A stretch of DNA of 64,000 nt. It comes from Brevundimonas sp. Lineage in GTDB: Bacteria > Pseudomonadota > Alphaproteobacteria > Caulobacterales > Caulobacteraceae. The DNA lies in assembly GCF_029945885.1 (NCBI RefSeq), contig NZ_JAQSDK010000037.1:310001-374000 (forward strand). Direction: 5' to 3'. Made by a program: the position numbers and the translations under genes. Below, piece by piece: positions 20,953 through 31,844 of this stretch. Positions within the stretch are counted from its first letter, which is position 1. Every line of letters starts with the position of its first letter. The notes beneath the pieces were generated by a model. That model saw only the letters and a list, made by a program, of their open reading frames with translations. It was not told the DNA's origin and did not search any database.

Positions 20953-21468
20953 ATGATCAAGAAAGCATTCCTCCCCGCCCTCGTCCTGGCCGCGGCTTCC
21001 GTCGCTGTCCCCGCCATGGCCCAGTCCTATGGCCACGCCCCGGCCCGTCAGTCGGGTCTGAGCATCAGCATCGGCACCGCCCCCGCCTATGGCCAGAACC
21101 GTGGCTACAGCCAGCCCCAATGGCAGTCGATCAACCGTCGCCAGGCCAACCTCGACCGTCGCATCGACGTCGGTGTCCGCAACGGGTCGCTGACGCGTCG
21201 TGAGGCGACCAGCCTGCGCCGTGAGTTCAACAACATCGCCCGGCTGGAGGCCAACTATCGTCGCAACGGCCTGAGCCAGCGGGAAATGGCCGATCTGGAT
21301 CGCCGCTTCGACCGCCTGTCGATGCAGATCCGCGAAGAGCGCAACGACCGTCAGGCCCGCAATGACCGGTACGACCGCAACGACCGTCATGACCGTTACG
21401 ACCGCAACGACCGCCATGACCGGAACGATCGCAATGGCCGCGACGGCCGCGACGGCCGCCACAACTAG
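20953..21468 (+). CDS. Secreted basic protein with Asn-Asp-Arg repeats
   Basis: The 171 aa protein has a signal peptide ending at AMAQ (about residue 24). The middle (about residues 55-130) is helical and rich in Arg/Asn/Glu (NRRQANLDRRIDVGVRNGSL, SLRREFNNIARLEANYRRNG). The C-terminal 40 residues are a repeat built from NDR(Y/H)DR units. It resembles Caulobacterales periplasmic proteins of unknown function in which a helical region ends in such a tail. It is divergent from the PepSY/PhoPQ-like operon, which may control it. A good terminator follows. Confidence 0.8.
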   Translation: MIKKAFLPALVLAAASVAVPAMAQSYGHAPARQSGLSISIGTAPAYGQNRGYSQPQWQSINRRQANLDRRIDVGVRNGSLTRREATSLRREFNNIARLEANYRRNGLSQREMADLDRRFDRLSMQIREERNDRQARNDRYDRNDRHDRYDRNDRHDRNDRNGRDGRDGRHN

Positions 21469-21494
21469 AGCCGACCATCCTCCCCGGATGTCGA

Positions 21495-21524
21495 GGGCGC
21501 GATCCGCAAGGGTCGCGCCCTTTT
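21495..21524 (+). terminator. Intrinsic terminator after the NDR-repeat protein
   Basis: GGGCGCGATCC (21495-21505), loop GCAA, then GGGTCGCGCCC (21510-21520) form an 11-bp stem with one G-T-type mismatch, followed by TTTT. It lies between convergent genes (stop 21468 on plus, stop 21531 on minus). Confidence 0.85.
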
Positions 21525-21530
21525 CCGTGG

Positions 21531-22340
21531 TCAGGCCCTGAGGCGGCTTTCGATCACCGTCACGGCCCGACCCCGGATCAGCACCCGATCGCCGGCCGCC
21601 TCGGTCTCGATCTCGCCGCCGCGCCCCGGAAAGGCCTGCAGGAACCGCACGACCGGCCGCCCCAGCGTCTGCGCATACATCGGCCCCAGCAGACAATGGG
21701 CCGACCCCGTCGCCGGATCCTCATCCACGCCGCAGCCGGGGGCGAAGAAGCGGTCGATGACATCGACCCCGTCCCGCTCATCAGCCGGCGCGCAGACGAT
21801 GACATGGCCGGCCTCGCCCGCCTCGCCCCGGATCGTCGCCAGCCGCCGGAAGTCCGGACTCACCGCCCGCACCGCCGCCGCATCGGCCAGCACCACCACC
21901 AGATAGCGCCCGGCCAGCACCGCGACCGGCGTCACCCCCAGGGCCTCGACCAGTCCTTCCGGCAGGGCCGTGGGCCGCGGTGGATCGGCGGGGAAGTTCA
22001 TCTCGTAACCGTCACCGCGCCGCTCGACCATCAGCGGCCCCGACCGGGTGTCGAAGGTCAGCCGCGCCGCCGTCACGCCCAGCTCGGCCAGCAGCACATG
22101 GGCCGCCCCCAGGGTCGCATGGCCGCACAGGTCGACCTCCGCCGCCGGGGTGAACCAGCGCAGGTCGAACCGCGCCGGATCGGCGGTACGGCGCAGGAAG
22201 GCGGTCTCGGCCTGGTTGTTCTCCATCGCCAGGGCCTGCATCCAGCCGGCCTCCGGCCAGACCGCGAACGGCTCGACCACACAGGCCGGATTGCCCCGGA
22301 ACGGGGCGGAGGCGAAGGCGTCGACGGTCCACTGGCGCAT
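21531..22340 (-). CDS. PhzF-family epimerase/isomerase
   Basis: The ATG at 22340 gives 269 aa with the family N-terminus [20 protein letters not shown]. The catalytic Glu is E45 in NNQAETAFL. Other family features are [20 protein letters not shown] and the C-terminal [20 protein letters not shown]. PhzF-like enzymes share the diaminopimelate-epimerase fold; outside phenazine producers the substrate is unknown. No other phenazine genes are present, so the phenazine role should not be assumed. Start and upstream stop overlap by one base (TGATG). Confidence 0.9.
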   Translation of the reverse strand: MRQWTVDAFASAPFRGNPACVVEPFAVWPEAGWMQALAMENNQAETAFLRRTADPARFDLRWFTPAAEVDLCGHATLGAAHVLLAELGVTAARLTFDTRSGPLMVERRGDGYEMNFPADPPRPTALPEGLVEALGVTPVAVLAGRYLVVVLADAAAVRAVSPDFRRLATIRGEAGEAGHVIVCAPADERDGVDVIDRFFAPGCGVDEDPATGSAHCLLGPMYAQTLGRPVVRFLQAFPGRGGEIETEAAGDRVLIRGRAVTVIESRLRA

Positions 22341-22924
22341 CAGGCGGGTCCTTGCGGTTCGATGACGGTGATCTCCGGCCAACGGCCCCGGGCGTTCTCG
22401 ACCGTGCGGGCCCAGCCCCTGGCCACGCCGCGCAGCGGATTCGGTCGCAGGGTCATCGCGAACACATCCTCCAGCCCGAACGGCGCGGCGACGCTGATCG
22501 TGTCATCGGCCTCCAGCCGCACCCCGACCGCGAAGGCCGGGGCGACGAAACGGGACAGGGCCGCGTCGGTGTCGGGCAGCGCGTCGTAGGCCTCGCCGAA
22601 CCTCTGTTCGAACCACAGATGGACCCGCGCCTGGTTGCGCACCTCGACCAGGTCCCGCAGCGGCGCGTCAAAGGCGGCCGCGACCCGTTTGATCACCCCG
22701 TCCTCAGCGTCCCAGCCGGTGTCGGGATCGAAATACCCCAGGTCATAGTCCTTGATGCCATAGCCGACCGGCCGCCCCGTCTGCGCATTCCAGACCGCCT
22801 GGTAGACGGCCCCGGAGAATATCCGCCAGTCGGGCAGGTCCAGCCCCCGCACCGTCGCCAGCACCTGCATCAACTGCGGATTGGCGCGAACGATGGTCGC
22901 CAGTCGGGTTTCGAGGTCGCTCAT
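22340..22924 (-). CDS. Nucleotidyltransferase-fold protein (DUF925-like)
   Basis: The 194 aa protein carries the family signature [20 protein letters not shown] with the acidic pair DYD, then [20 protein letters not shown]. It matches the DUF925/NTP_transf_6 group of small nucleotidyltransferase-like proteins of unknown substrate. It is translationally coupled on both sides: its ATG overlaps the thiD stop by 4 nt and its stop overlaps the phzF start. Confidence 0.85.
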   Translation of the reverse strand: MSDLETRLATIVRANPQLMQVLATVRGLDLPDWRIFSGAVYQAVWNAQTGRPVGYGIKDYDLGYFDPDTGWDAEDGVIKRVAAAFDAPLRDLVEVRNQARVHLWFEQRFGEAYDALPDTDAALSRFVAPAFAVGVRLEADDTISVAAPFGLEDVFAMTLRPNPLRGVARGWARTVENARGRWPEITVIEPQGPA

Positions 22925-23736
22925 GTCCGGTCCCTCAGCGGCCAGCCGTGGTCCAGCGGCCCATGCCCCTGTCCCAGTCCCGGCGCGCGGCGGATGGCCT
23001 CGAACACATAGGCGCGGGCCTCGGCCACGGCGACCGCCAGCGGCAGGCCCCTGGCGATCCCGGCGGCGCAGGCGCTGGCCAGGGTGCAGCCGGTGCCATG
23101 GGTATGCCGGGTGTCGAGGCGCGGCCCTTCCATCACGGTCTCGCCGTCCAGGGTCAGCAGCAGGTCGATGACCGTGTTTCCGGCCACATGACCGCCCTTC
23201 ATCAGCACCGCCTTCGCCCCCAGGGCCAGCAGGGCCTCGCCGGCCCGGCGCTGGCCGTCCAGATCGGCGACGGTGATTCCGGTCAGGGCCTCGGCCTCGG
23301 GCGCATTGGGTGTCAGCAGGGCGGCGCGGGGCACCATCAGCGACCGGACCGCCGCGATGCCCGCCGCCTGCAACAGCGGGGCCCCGCCCTTGGCGACCAT
23401 GACCGGATCGACCACCACCGGCACGTCGACCGTGTCGAGGATGGCCGCGACCCGCTCGACCACCTCGGCGGTGCCCAGCATGCCGGTCTTGATCGCATCG
23501 GCACCGATATCGTCGAGCACCGCCCGCGCCTGGGCCGCGATCAGGTCCAGCGGCAGGGGATGCACGCCATGGACGCCGAGGGTGTTCTGCACGGTGATGG
23601 CGGTCACCGCGGTGGCGGCATAGCCGCCCAGCATGGTCACCGCCTTGATGTCGGCCTGCAGACCCGCCCCGCCGCCGGAATCCGACCCGGCGATGATCAG
23701 GACGCGGCCGGGGAATTGCGTGGGGACGGAAGCCAT
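22921..23736 (-). CDS. thiD: Hydroxymethylpyrimidine/phosphomethylpyrimidine kinase
   Basis: The 271 aa protein has the ribokinase-fold N-terminal motif IIAGSDSGGGAGLQADIKA, DPVMVAKGGAPLL in the middle, and the anion-hole/catalytic motif DTRHTHGTGCTLASACAAG near residue 220. It phosphorylates HMP and HMP-P for thiamine synthesis, downstream of ThiC. Length is normal. It lies 14 nt after folP and is probably co-transcribed with folP and the two genes after it. Confidence 0.95.
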   Translation of the reverse strand: MASVPTQFPGRVLIIAGSDSGGGAGLQADIKAVTMLGGYAATAVTAITVQNTLGVHGVHPLPLDLIAAQARAVLDDIGADAIKTGMLGTAEVVERVAAILDTVDVPVVVDPVMVAKGGAPLLQAAGIAAVRSLMVPRAALLTPNAPEAEALTGITVADLDGQRRAGEALLALGAKAVLMKGGHVAGNTVIDLLLTLDGETVMEGPRLDTRHTHGTGCTLASACAAGIARGLPLAVAVAEARAYVFEAIRRAPGLGQGHGPLDHGWPLRDRT

Positions 23737-23750
23737 CCCCGTCAGATGCG

Positions 23751-24569
23751 TCAGTCCGCCCGGTCGGGCAAGCCCGCCATGACCGCCGCCTGCACCATCA
23801 GGGCCTGAACCGTCTCGCGCACGTCATGGACGCGGATCACCGCCGCGCCGCGCCGCGCCGCTTCCAGCGCCAGGGCCAGCGAGCCGCCCAGCCGGTCCCC
23901 GGTCACCGTGGCCGACGCATCGATCACCTGGATCATCCGCTTGCGACTGGCCCCGTACAGCACCGGAAACCCCGTCGCGACCAGCCGGTCCAGTCCGGCG
24001 GTCAGGGCCAGATTGTGCGCCGCCGTCTTGCCGAAGCCGATGCCCGGATCCAGCCGGATCCGCTCGCGCGCCACCCCGGCGGCCATGGCGGCGTCCGCAC
24101 GGGCCAGCAGCCAGTGCGTCACCTCGGCGGCCACATCATCATAACGGGGATCGGCCTGCATGGTCCGGGGCTCGCCCCGCATATGCATCAGCACCAGATC
24201 GCAGCCCAGGTCCGCCGCGACCGCCGCACTGTCGGGCCCGCCGAGGGCACTCACGTCGTTCCAGATCGTCGCCCCGACCGCCATCGCGGCCCGGGCCACG
24301 TCCGGCTTCATCGTGTCGATGCTGATCGGCCCGGCCCAATGGGCCCGCAGCTGTTCGATGACCGGGACGGTGCGCGCGATCTCCTCGGCGGCATTGACCG
24401 GCTCCGCCCCCGGCCGGGTGCTCTCGCCGCCGATGTCGAGAATGTCCGCCCCCTGGTCGACCAGACGCAGCGCATGCGCCACGGTCGCCCCGACCGTGGC
24501 CAGCCGCCCGCCGTCCGAGAAACTGTCCGGCGTGACATTGACGATGCCCATGACCTGCGGCCGGCTCAT
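23751..24569 (-). CDS. folP: Dihydropteroate synthase
   Basis: The 272 aa protein shows both family signatures: MGIVNVTPDSFSDGG at residues 7-21 and DILDIGGESTRPGAEPVNAA at about 40-60. Later motifs are GYGK-like RIRLDPGIGFGKTAAHNL and YGASRKRMIQVI, and the C-terminal IRVHDV. It condenses p-aminobenzoate with dihydropterin pyrophosphate in folate synthesis and is the sulfonamide target. The ATG overlaps the regulator stop by 4 nt. Confidence 0.97.
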   Translation of the reverse strand: MSRPQVMGIVNVTPDSFSDGGRLATVGATVAHALRLVDQGADILDIGGESTRPGAEPVNAAEEIARTVPVIEQLRAHWAGPISIDTMKPDVARAAMAVGATIWNDVSALGGPDSAAVAADLGCDLVLMHMRGEPRTMQADPRYDDVAAEVTHWLLARADAAMAAGVARERIRLDPGIGFGKTAAHNLALTAGLDRLVATGFPVLYGASRKRMIQVIDASATVTGDRLGGSLALALEAARRGAAVIRVHDVRETVQALMVQAAVMAGLPDRAD

Positions 24570-24871
24570 GTGCTGCCCCCGCCGATCAACCCGGCCAGCG
24601 CCTCCAGATAGGCCCCGAACGCCGTGCGTCCGGCCCGGGTGATGGCCACCCGGGTCAGGGATTTGTTGTTGTGAAAACTCTTGGTGATGGTGACGAAACC
24701 CGCCTCCTCCAGCTTTTTCAGATGGACGGACAGATTGCCCTGGGTCGCCTCCAGCGCCGTCTTCAGCTCGGTGAAGTCGGCCGTCTCGGCATCGGCCAGA
24801 TAGACCATGATCCCCAGCCGCATGCGGCCGTGGATGACGTCATCGATCCTGCCGAGGTCAGCGACACCCAT
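24566..24871 (-). CDS. Small winged-helix transcriptional regulator
   Basis: From the ATG at 24871 the product has 101 aa, a single winged-helix domain: RMRLGIMVYLADAETADFTE, LKTALEATQGNLSVHLKKLE (recognition helix), then EAGFVTITKSFHNNKSLTRV (wing) and a C-terminal helix. It belongs with the MarR/ArsR-like one-domain regulators usually encoded next to a membrane protein. It overlaps folP (4 nt) and follows the membrane-protein gene by 7 nt, so it likely controls that partner, possibly with folP carried along. Confidence 0.85.
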   Translation of the reverse strand: MGVADLGRIDDVIHGRMRLGIMVYLADAETADFTELKTALEATQGNLSVHLKKLEEAGFVTITKSFHNNKSLTRVAITRAGRTAFGAYLEALAGLIGGGST

Positions 24872-24878
24872 GGGGAGT

Positions 24879-25532
24879 TCAGCCGCCCGTCGGCGCGGCG
24901 CGAGCGTCGCGGAACATGATCCAGCCCGGCAGCGCGAACAGCAGGAACAGGGCGACGGTGCAGACACCCAGATACCACAGGGGTTCGCGCACCAGCACGC
25001 CCAGGGCCACGGCCGTGGCCCAGCCGCCCAGCGCCGTGGCCAGCATCCAGCCCTTCCGCTTCAGCGTCCACGCCATATACCAGGCCGCGGCCTGCAGGGC
25101 GAAGACGATGGCCGCGTAATAGAGCCAGATCGCGAAGTCCTGATCCCGCACGGCCCCCACGCCGAACACGATCAGCACGGCGGCATTGGCCATGCCGGTG
25201 GCGTTGAAGGCCGCGCTGAGCGTGCGGGCGGCCAGCGCCCCGTGACGGGGCGGATTGTCCCGGCGGTCCTTGAGGATGGCCCAGGTCAGCACCGCGAGGA
25301 AGGCGACCGTGATCCCGGCCACGAAGACCAGGTTGGCCAGGTCAGGCCAATGGATGAGCCCGGTCACCTGACCCACATGGAACAGGCACTGCAGCCCGTA
25401 AAGCAGGCCGCCGGCCAGATAACAGACCGCCAGGGTCATCGGCGGACGCCAGCCCCCTTCAACGATCGACCGCATGAAGGCGAGATCGTCCTCGGGCGAA
25501 TGCAGGCGGGGCTTGGCGGACTTGGCAGGCAT
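24879..25532 (-). CDS. Polytopic membrane protein of unknown function, 217 aa
   Basis: The ATG at 25532 has GGAG 8 nt upstream. Six membrane helices can be traced, including TLAVCYLAGGLLYGLQCLF, LANLVFVAGITVAFLAVLTW, AVLIVFGVGAV, WLYYAAIVFALQAAAWYMAW and VCTVALFLLFALPGW. The N-terminal 40 residues are cytoplasmic (SAKPRLHSPEDDLAFMRSIV). The pairing with a one-domain winged-helix regulator is a common bacterial two-gene unit whose function is not known. The family is not recognised. Confidence 0.8.
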   Translation of the reverse strand: MPAKSAKPRLHSPEDDLAFMRSIVEGGWRPPMTLAVCYLAGGLLYGLQCLFHVGQVTGLIHWPDLANLVFVAGITVAFLAVLTWAILKDRRDNPPRHGALAARTLSAAFNATGMANAAVLIVFGVGAVRDQDFAIWLYYAAIVFALQAAAWYMAWTLKRKGWMLATALGGWATAVALGVLVREPLWYLGVCTVALFLLFALPGWIMFRDARAAPTGG

Positions 25533-25593
25533 GGGCGATTCTCCGGGGCCGGCTCTTTGCGATGGGGTGAACGAGCCAGCCACTGTTGGCAAG

Positions 25594-26814
25594 CTATTCG
25601 GCCGGGGCCGGGGCGGTTGTCGGGGCACGACGCCACGGGACGCGATGGCCGTTCAGCCAGCGCCCCATGAAACTGTGGCGCACCAGCAGTTCGTAGGTGA
25701 TCAGACTGACCGCCATGGTCCCGCCGATGACCAGTCCGAATTTGACGAACCACGGCAGGACCGCGTTCACCACCAGAACCTGTCCGACCATGACCAGCGG
25801 CAGATGGATCAGATAGATCCAGTAGGAGGCGTCGGCCAGATAACGGCGAACCGCGCTGCGGCCCGAGGCGAACCGCAGGGCCAGGGACAGGGCCGCAAAG
25901 GTCGAGGCGAAGATGGCCAGGGCCATGACCGTCGCCAGCGGGGCCTTCAGGTTCGGATCGGTGACCGGCATCAGCGGCGGCACCGGTCCGCCCGCCAGCA
26001 CCAGGGCAGCGGCCCCGACCCCCAGGGCCACGACGGTGAAGACCGGCCACAGCCGCTCGATCCGGGTCAGCAGGTCGCGACGGCGGTCCAGCAGGAACCC
26101 CAGGCCGAAGGCGGTCCCGAAGGCGGTCAGGGCCACAGGGTTGGGCACCAGCCCCGTGTCCGGCGTCGGAATGCCGAAGAACGGAATCCAGTCGGGGGCC
26201 AGCCAGAAGGCCACCGCCAGCGGCGCGGCCATCAGGACCGGGGTCCAGGGTCCGATCAGGGCCCCTGTGATCCGGTCGACGACCCGGCCCCAGCCGCCAC
26301 CGCGATCCATCACGGCGAAGGGCGCGCGCAGGACCAGCATGGCCCCGTAGAGGATCAGCAGCACCCACAGGAACCACAGATGGGTCAGGGGGAAATTGCC
26401 CACGGTCATCGCCGGCGGCGGCGGGCCATCGGTCGGGATCACCCCGCCGTTGCGGATCGCCGCCATCCAGATCAGCACCGCGACGAAGGCAGCGAAGATC
26501 GGGGTCCACAGGGCGGCCAGCGGGCCGGCGATGCGGATCAGCCGGTCCTTGATGAAGCCCGCGGTCCCGCGCCGGTGCAGCATCATATGGGCGAACAGGC
26601 CGGCGATCAGGAAGAAGCTGGTCATCCGGAACAGGTGGATGGCGAAGAACAGGATGCTCGCCAGCGGCGAGTTGTCGGTGTCCGGAACGATCCAGATCGT
26701 CACCGGGAAATAGGCCATGGCCGCGTGCAGGACCACGCCCAGCAGCAGGGCGGTGCCGCGCAGGGCATCGAGGCCGTGCAGGCGCTCGGGCGGGCGGGCT
26801 TCGGATGACGACAT
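25594..26814 (-). CDS. Acyltransferase-3/OpgC-type membrane protein
   Basis: The ATG at 26814 (GGGGAG 6 nt upstream) gives 406 aa. The family start HGLDALRGTALLLGVVLHAA contains the conserved Arg and His, followed by RMTSFFLIAGLFAHMMLHRR. About ten membrane helices follow, with YWIYLIHLPLVMVGQVLVVN near residue 330. Such proteins transfer acyl groups to extracytoplasmic glycans such as glucans, O-antigen or peptidoglycan. The substrate is not evident. It is separated from the next gene by 61 nt. Confidence 0.88.
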   Translation of the reverse strand: MSSSEARPPERLHGLDALRGTALLLGVVLHAAMAYFPVTIWIVPDTDNSPLASILFFAIHLFRMTSFFLIAGLFAHMMLHRRGTAGFIKDRLIRIAGPLAALWTPIFAAFVAVLIWMAAIRNGGVIPTDGPPPPAMTVGNFPLTHLWFLWVLLILYGAMLVLRAPFAVMDRGGGWGRVVDRITGALIGPWTPVLMAAPLAVAFWLAPDWIPFFGIPTPDTGLVPNPVALTAFGTAFGLGFLLDRRRDLLTRIERLWPVFTVVALGVGAAALVLAGGPVPPLMPVTDPNLKAPLATVMALAIFASTFAALSLALRFASGRSAVRRYLADASYWIYLIHLPLVMVGQVLVVNAVLPWFVKFGLVIGGTMAVSLITYELLVRHSFMGRWLNGHRVPWRRAPTTAPAPAE

Positions 26815-26880
26815 GACGGGCTCCCCTCTTGATGGAAATCCGCATCTCACAGACCTGTTTGAAATGCAAACTGGTTCATC

Positions 26881-26916
26881 AAAACAAGAGGCGCGCAGCC
26901 GGGGCCACGCGCCTCT
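26881..26916 (-). terminator. Intrinsic terminator of ftsH
   Basis: On the minus strand, 17 nt after the ftsH stop, AGAGGCGCG and CGCGCCTCT (26887-26895 and 26908-26916) form a 9-bp perfect stem followed by TGTTTT. It closes the long ybgC-tol-pal-tilS-ftsH block. Confidence 0.88.
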
Positions 26917-26932
26917 CCGGGCCAGGCCCGTA

Positions 26933-28861
<1,929 letters not shown>

Positions 28862-28925
28862 TCGGTCCTCGGTCGCTTGTCTTGCAAGCCGGTCCGGCGA
28901 CGATGCCGGCACGGTCTGGGATGGT

Positions 28926-30233
28926 TCAGATAGAAAATAGGGGGTCCGGAGGCATTGCGCCATGCAGCGCGTCACCGAGGCCCGTCTCATGCGTCGTTTC
29001 GTCCAGCGCCAGGGCCAGCCGTTCGCCGACCAGACACCTCACCCTGCCGGTCACCCCTGCAAGAACCGGTGCATCCGAACCTTCCCGGATCAGGACAGCC
29101 AGGGTCGGCCGGGCCGCCGACGGCAGACGGGCCAGACGCTGCCGGTCATCGGGCGATAGCCGGGCCAGCCGCCCGGCGGCGGCCACCACCCGGGTCCCGG
29201 CCGCCAGGCCCGCCAGTTCGAACCGGCCGTCCCAGACCAGCCCCCCCCCCGGCGTCGCCACCTGCGGGGTCGGCGGAAACCGCACGAACTCACCCGCCTC
29301 GCGCATCAGGGTCACGTGGGCTCCGAGGGCCTCGATCCGGGTGCCACACATCGCCGCCGTGAAATCCTCACCCGCCGCCAGCCGCACCAACAGCCGGGCC
29401 AGCCGCTCGCCGCGGGGCGGCCGGTTTCCCCCGCCGGCACAGACCGCAGCGGTGGCGAGGGTCCGCCCGCTCGCGGCGCGGGACAGCTGGATGATCCCGA
29501 CGGCCGAGACCCTGGGGGCCGGCCCCCGGATCGTCCGTGGCTGGGATGCCGTCGGCGGCGGTACCGCCCCTGCGGCCAGGTCCTGACGGGCCCGGCTGCG
29601 GGCATAGCGGGGATCGACATTGCCCGGGTCCTCGACCCAGCCCAGCCCGCGCTCTGACAAATAGGACCGCACCCGCTCACGGCTCTCGGGCAGCAGCGGC
29701 CGCAGCAGCATCAGTCCCCGTCCCTGCGGCCAGGCCGGTGACGGGGCCCAGGCCCGGATCCGTCCCAGGCTGGACCCGCGGGCCCGCATCCAGTCGGCCT
29801 CGGCCACATCCGACGATGTATGGGCGAACAACATGACCCGCGCGCCAACCTCACGCGCGACGTCGGCAATCAGGGCATGGCGGGCGGCCCGCGCCGCGGC
29901 CGGCAGGCCGGTCGACGGTCGCGGGCCGTCCCAACGCACCCCGCGCCACGCGACCCCAACGGCGGCTGCGGCCCGGGCGGCGGTGGCATTCCAGCGGCCA
30001 CTGTCAGGATTCAGCCCGTGATCGACAGTGACGGCCAGCAGCCGCCGGCCGCGTCGCGCCGCCCACAGGGCCGCCAGATCCAGCAGGGCCATGGAGTCGC
30101 CGCCTCCGGACAGGGCCAGGACGATCGGGCGGTCGACATTAAACTCAAGACGCGCATCCAGCCGCTCGAAAACCCGCGACGCCAGACCGGCCGCCGGAGT
30201 CGTCGCGCCGGGCCCGATCGGCGTCAGCTGCAC
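28926..30233 (-). CDS. tilS: tRNA(Ile)-lysidine synthase
   Basis: The GTG at 30233, overlapping the cpoB end by 10 nt, gives 435 aa and places the PP-loop SGGGDS at residues 42-47, as in the family. Other features are [13 protein letters not shown] and the lysidine-domain stretch [20 protein letters not shown] with [16 protein letters not shown]. It converts C34 of tRNA-Ile(CAU) to lysidine and is essential. There is no strong ribosome-binding site, so coupling with cpoB is likely. The coding strand contains a G10 run (29241-29250) near residue 330. Confidence 0.93.
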   Translation of the reverse strand: MQLTPIGPGATTPAAGLASRVFERLDARLEFNVDRPIVLALSGGGDSMALLDLAALWAARRGRRLLAVTVDHGLNPDSGRWNATAARAAAAVGVAWRGVRWDGPRPSTGLPAAARAARHALIADVAREVGARVMLFAHTSSDVAEADWMRARGSSLGRIRAWAPSPAWPQGRGLMLLRPLLPESRERVRSYLSERGLGWVEDPGNVDPRYARSRARQDLAAGAVPPPTASQPRTIRGPAPRVSAVGIIQLSRAASGRTLATAAVCAGGGNRPPRGERLARLLVRLAAGEDFTAAMCGTRIEALGAHVTLMREAGEFVRFPPTPQVATPGGGLVWDGRFELAGLAAGTRVVAAAGRLARLSPDDRQRLARLPSAARPTLAVLIREGSDAPVLAGVTGRVRCLVGERLALALDETTHETGLGDALHGAMPPDPLFSI

Positions 30234-31075
30234 CCGGCGCGGGTTTTCACCTGGGTCGCACGGGTACGCAGGGCCGCGGTCGCACCCTCGGCATAGCGTC
30301 GCGTGAACTCGCCCAGGGCCCCGCACGCCTGGGTGTCGCGATCGCTGGCTTCCAGGGCGGCGGCCAGTTTCACGGTCGTCTCGGCGGCCCACGGCGTCCG
30401 CGGCCAGCCGGACAGGGCGGCGGCATAGGCCTGCACAGCCCCGGCCTGGTCGCGCGCGCCGACCCGCATGTCGCCCAGGGCGACATTGGCCTCACGCGCC
30501 TGGGGCGTGTCGGGCCAGGTCACCACGACCGTCTCCAGCGCGCGTCCGCCCCGGGCCGGATCGGCCGTGACCATACGCACGGCCAGGGCCAGGTCCTGGG
30601 CGGCATCCCCGGTCGGCGAATGGGCGGTGATCGGACCGTTCAGCTCGGCCTCGGCGCGGGCCGCGTCCTCGATGGCCTTCACCCGTCGTTCGAAATCGGT
30701 CAGTCGCGTCCGCAGGGCGCTGTTGTCCCGGGTCGCCTCTTCCAGCTGGAAGGTCAGGCGTTCAACGTCGCCATTGACCCGCTGCAGGGTCGCCTCCACG
30801 TCATCGACACGCCGGTCGAGGGTCGAGACCCGCCCCTGCAGGGCCAGGACCTCGGGATCGGTCTGCAGGATGAAGGGTTCGCCGGCGGCGCTGGCCTGGT
30901 TCAGGGCCCGATCGACGCGGCGCACCGTGCGCTCCAGCTGTTCCAGCCGGCGCTTGTCCCACTGGATCGGTTCATTGGGCACGGTCTGGGCGACCGTCGT
31001 CCCGGCGATCAGGGCCAGGCCGATCGCCGTCAGCACGGCCTTCTTCGAGCGGAACAGGTCAGGTTTCAGCGTCAT
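30224..31075 (-). CDS. cpoB: Tol-Pal cell-division coordinator CpoB (YbgF)
   Basis: The 283 aa protein has a signal peptide ending at TTVAQ (about residue 30). An N-terminal coiled coil follows (about 45-150, RLEQLERTVRRVDRALNQAS, VSTLDRRVDDVEATLQRVNG), then a C-terminal TPR region (about 165-283, with PQAREANVALGDMRVGARDQ, WAAETTVKLAAALEAS). This is the YbgF/CpoB layout. It couples peptidoglycan synthesis to Tol-mediated outer-membrane constriction. It lies between pal and tilS. Confidence 0.92.
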   Translation of the reverse strand: MTLKPDLFRSKKAVLTAIGLALIAGTTVAQTVPNEPIQWDKRRLEQLERTVRRVDRALNQASAAGEPFILQTDPEVLALQGRVSTLDRRVDDVEATLQRVNGDVERLTFQLEEATRDNSALRTRLTDFERRVKAIEDAARAEAELNGPITAHSPTGDAAQDLALAVRMVTADPARGGRALETVVVTWPDTPQAREANVALGDMRVGARDQAGAVQAYAAALSGWPRTPWAAETTVKLAAALEASDRDTQACGALGEFTRRYAEGATAALRTRATQVKTRAGCS

Positions 31076-31155
31076 GGATCAACGGTCCCACCGTTTTGCG
31101 GCACCCGCAAGGCGACTCCTCCCCGCCGCACCGCGACAGGGAGGAAAGGCGAGTA

Positions 31156-31701
31156 TCAGCGCGGCGCGCCGGAGACGATGGCGGTGTGGGCGTTGCGGTT
31201 GCGCGCCCAGGCGGCCTCGTTCGAGCCTTCAGCGATCGGGCGCTCCTTGCCGTAGCTGATGGTGTCGATCCGACCGGCGGGAATGCCGCGATCGACCAGA
31301 TAGTTGCGCACGGACTCGGCGCGACGGGCGGCCAGGGCCAGGTTGTATTCACGGGTGCCGCGTTCGTCGGCATTGCCCTCGATCCGGATGGTCACCTGCG
31401 GATAACGCTGCAGCCACTGGGCCTGGGCGTCGAGACGGGCGAAGGCTTCGGGACGGATCTGGTACATGTTCAGATCGAAATAGACCCGGTCGCCGATGTT
31501 GACGACAAAGTCCTGCTCGGAGCCGGGCGTCACAGCCCCCACCGGAGCACCGGTCACCGGCGTCGTCGGCGCAGTCGGATACTGCGGCGCGGCCGGGGGC
31601 GTCGGCGGGGTATTGTCAACCACAGGGCGCGTCGCGCAGGCGCCCATGGCACTGACGGCGACGCCGACGAGGGCGAGACGCATAAGGGTCGAGGTCTTCA
31701 T
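31156..31701 (-). CDS. pal: Peptidoglycan-associated outer-membrane lipoprotein Pal
   Basis: The ATG at 31701 gives 181 aa with a lipoprotein signal ending MGAC (Cys about residue 21). The OmpA-like domain has the diaminopimelate-binding signatures TIRIEGNADERGTREYNLAL and ARRAESVRNYLVDRGIPAGR and ends in SYGKERPIAEGSNEAAWARN. It links the outer membrane to peptidoglycan and is a TolB partner. Between pal and cpoB (31076-31155) a CTCCCC...GGGAGG hairpin can form. Confidence 0.96.
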   Translation of the reverse strand: MKTSTLMRLALVGVAVSAMGACATRPVVDNTPPTPPAAPQYPTAPTTPVTGAPVGAVTPGSEQDFVVNIGDRVYFDLNMYQIRPEAFARLDAQAQWLQRYPQVTIRIEGNADERGTREYNLALAARRAESVRNYLVDRGIPAGRIDTISYGKERPIAEGSNEAAWARNRNAHTAIVSGAPR

Positions 31702-31844
31702 CGGGTCGTCTCCTGATAGGATTCTGAAAGAGCAACTCAAGCTCGGCTATACTGGACCGGAAACACCGATCCAGCCAATTCACCTGCCACGCTTCTGCGA
31801 TAACGAACAGTTGAGGGGTCGGTTCACCGGGGCGACCGGGATCG

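Noticed and set aside
21531..22340. Phenazine biosynthesis role for the PhzF-like gene
   Set aside because: No other phz gene is in the window, and most PhzF-family members occur outside phenazine pathways.
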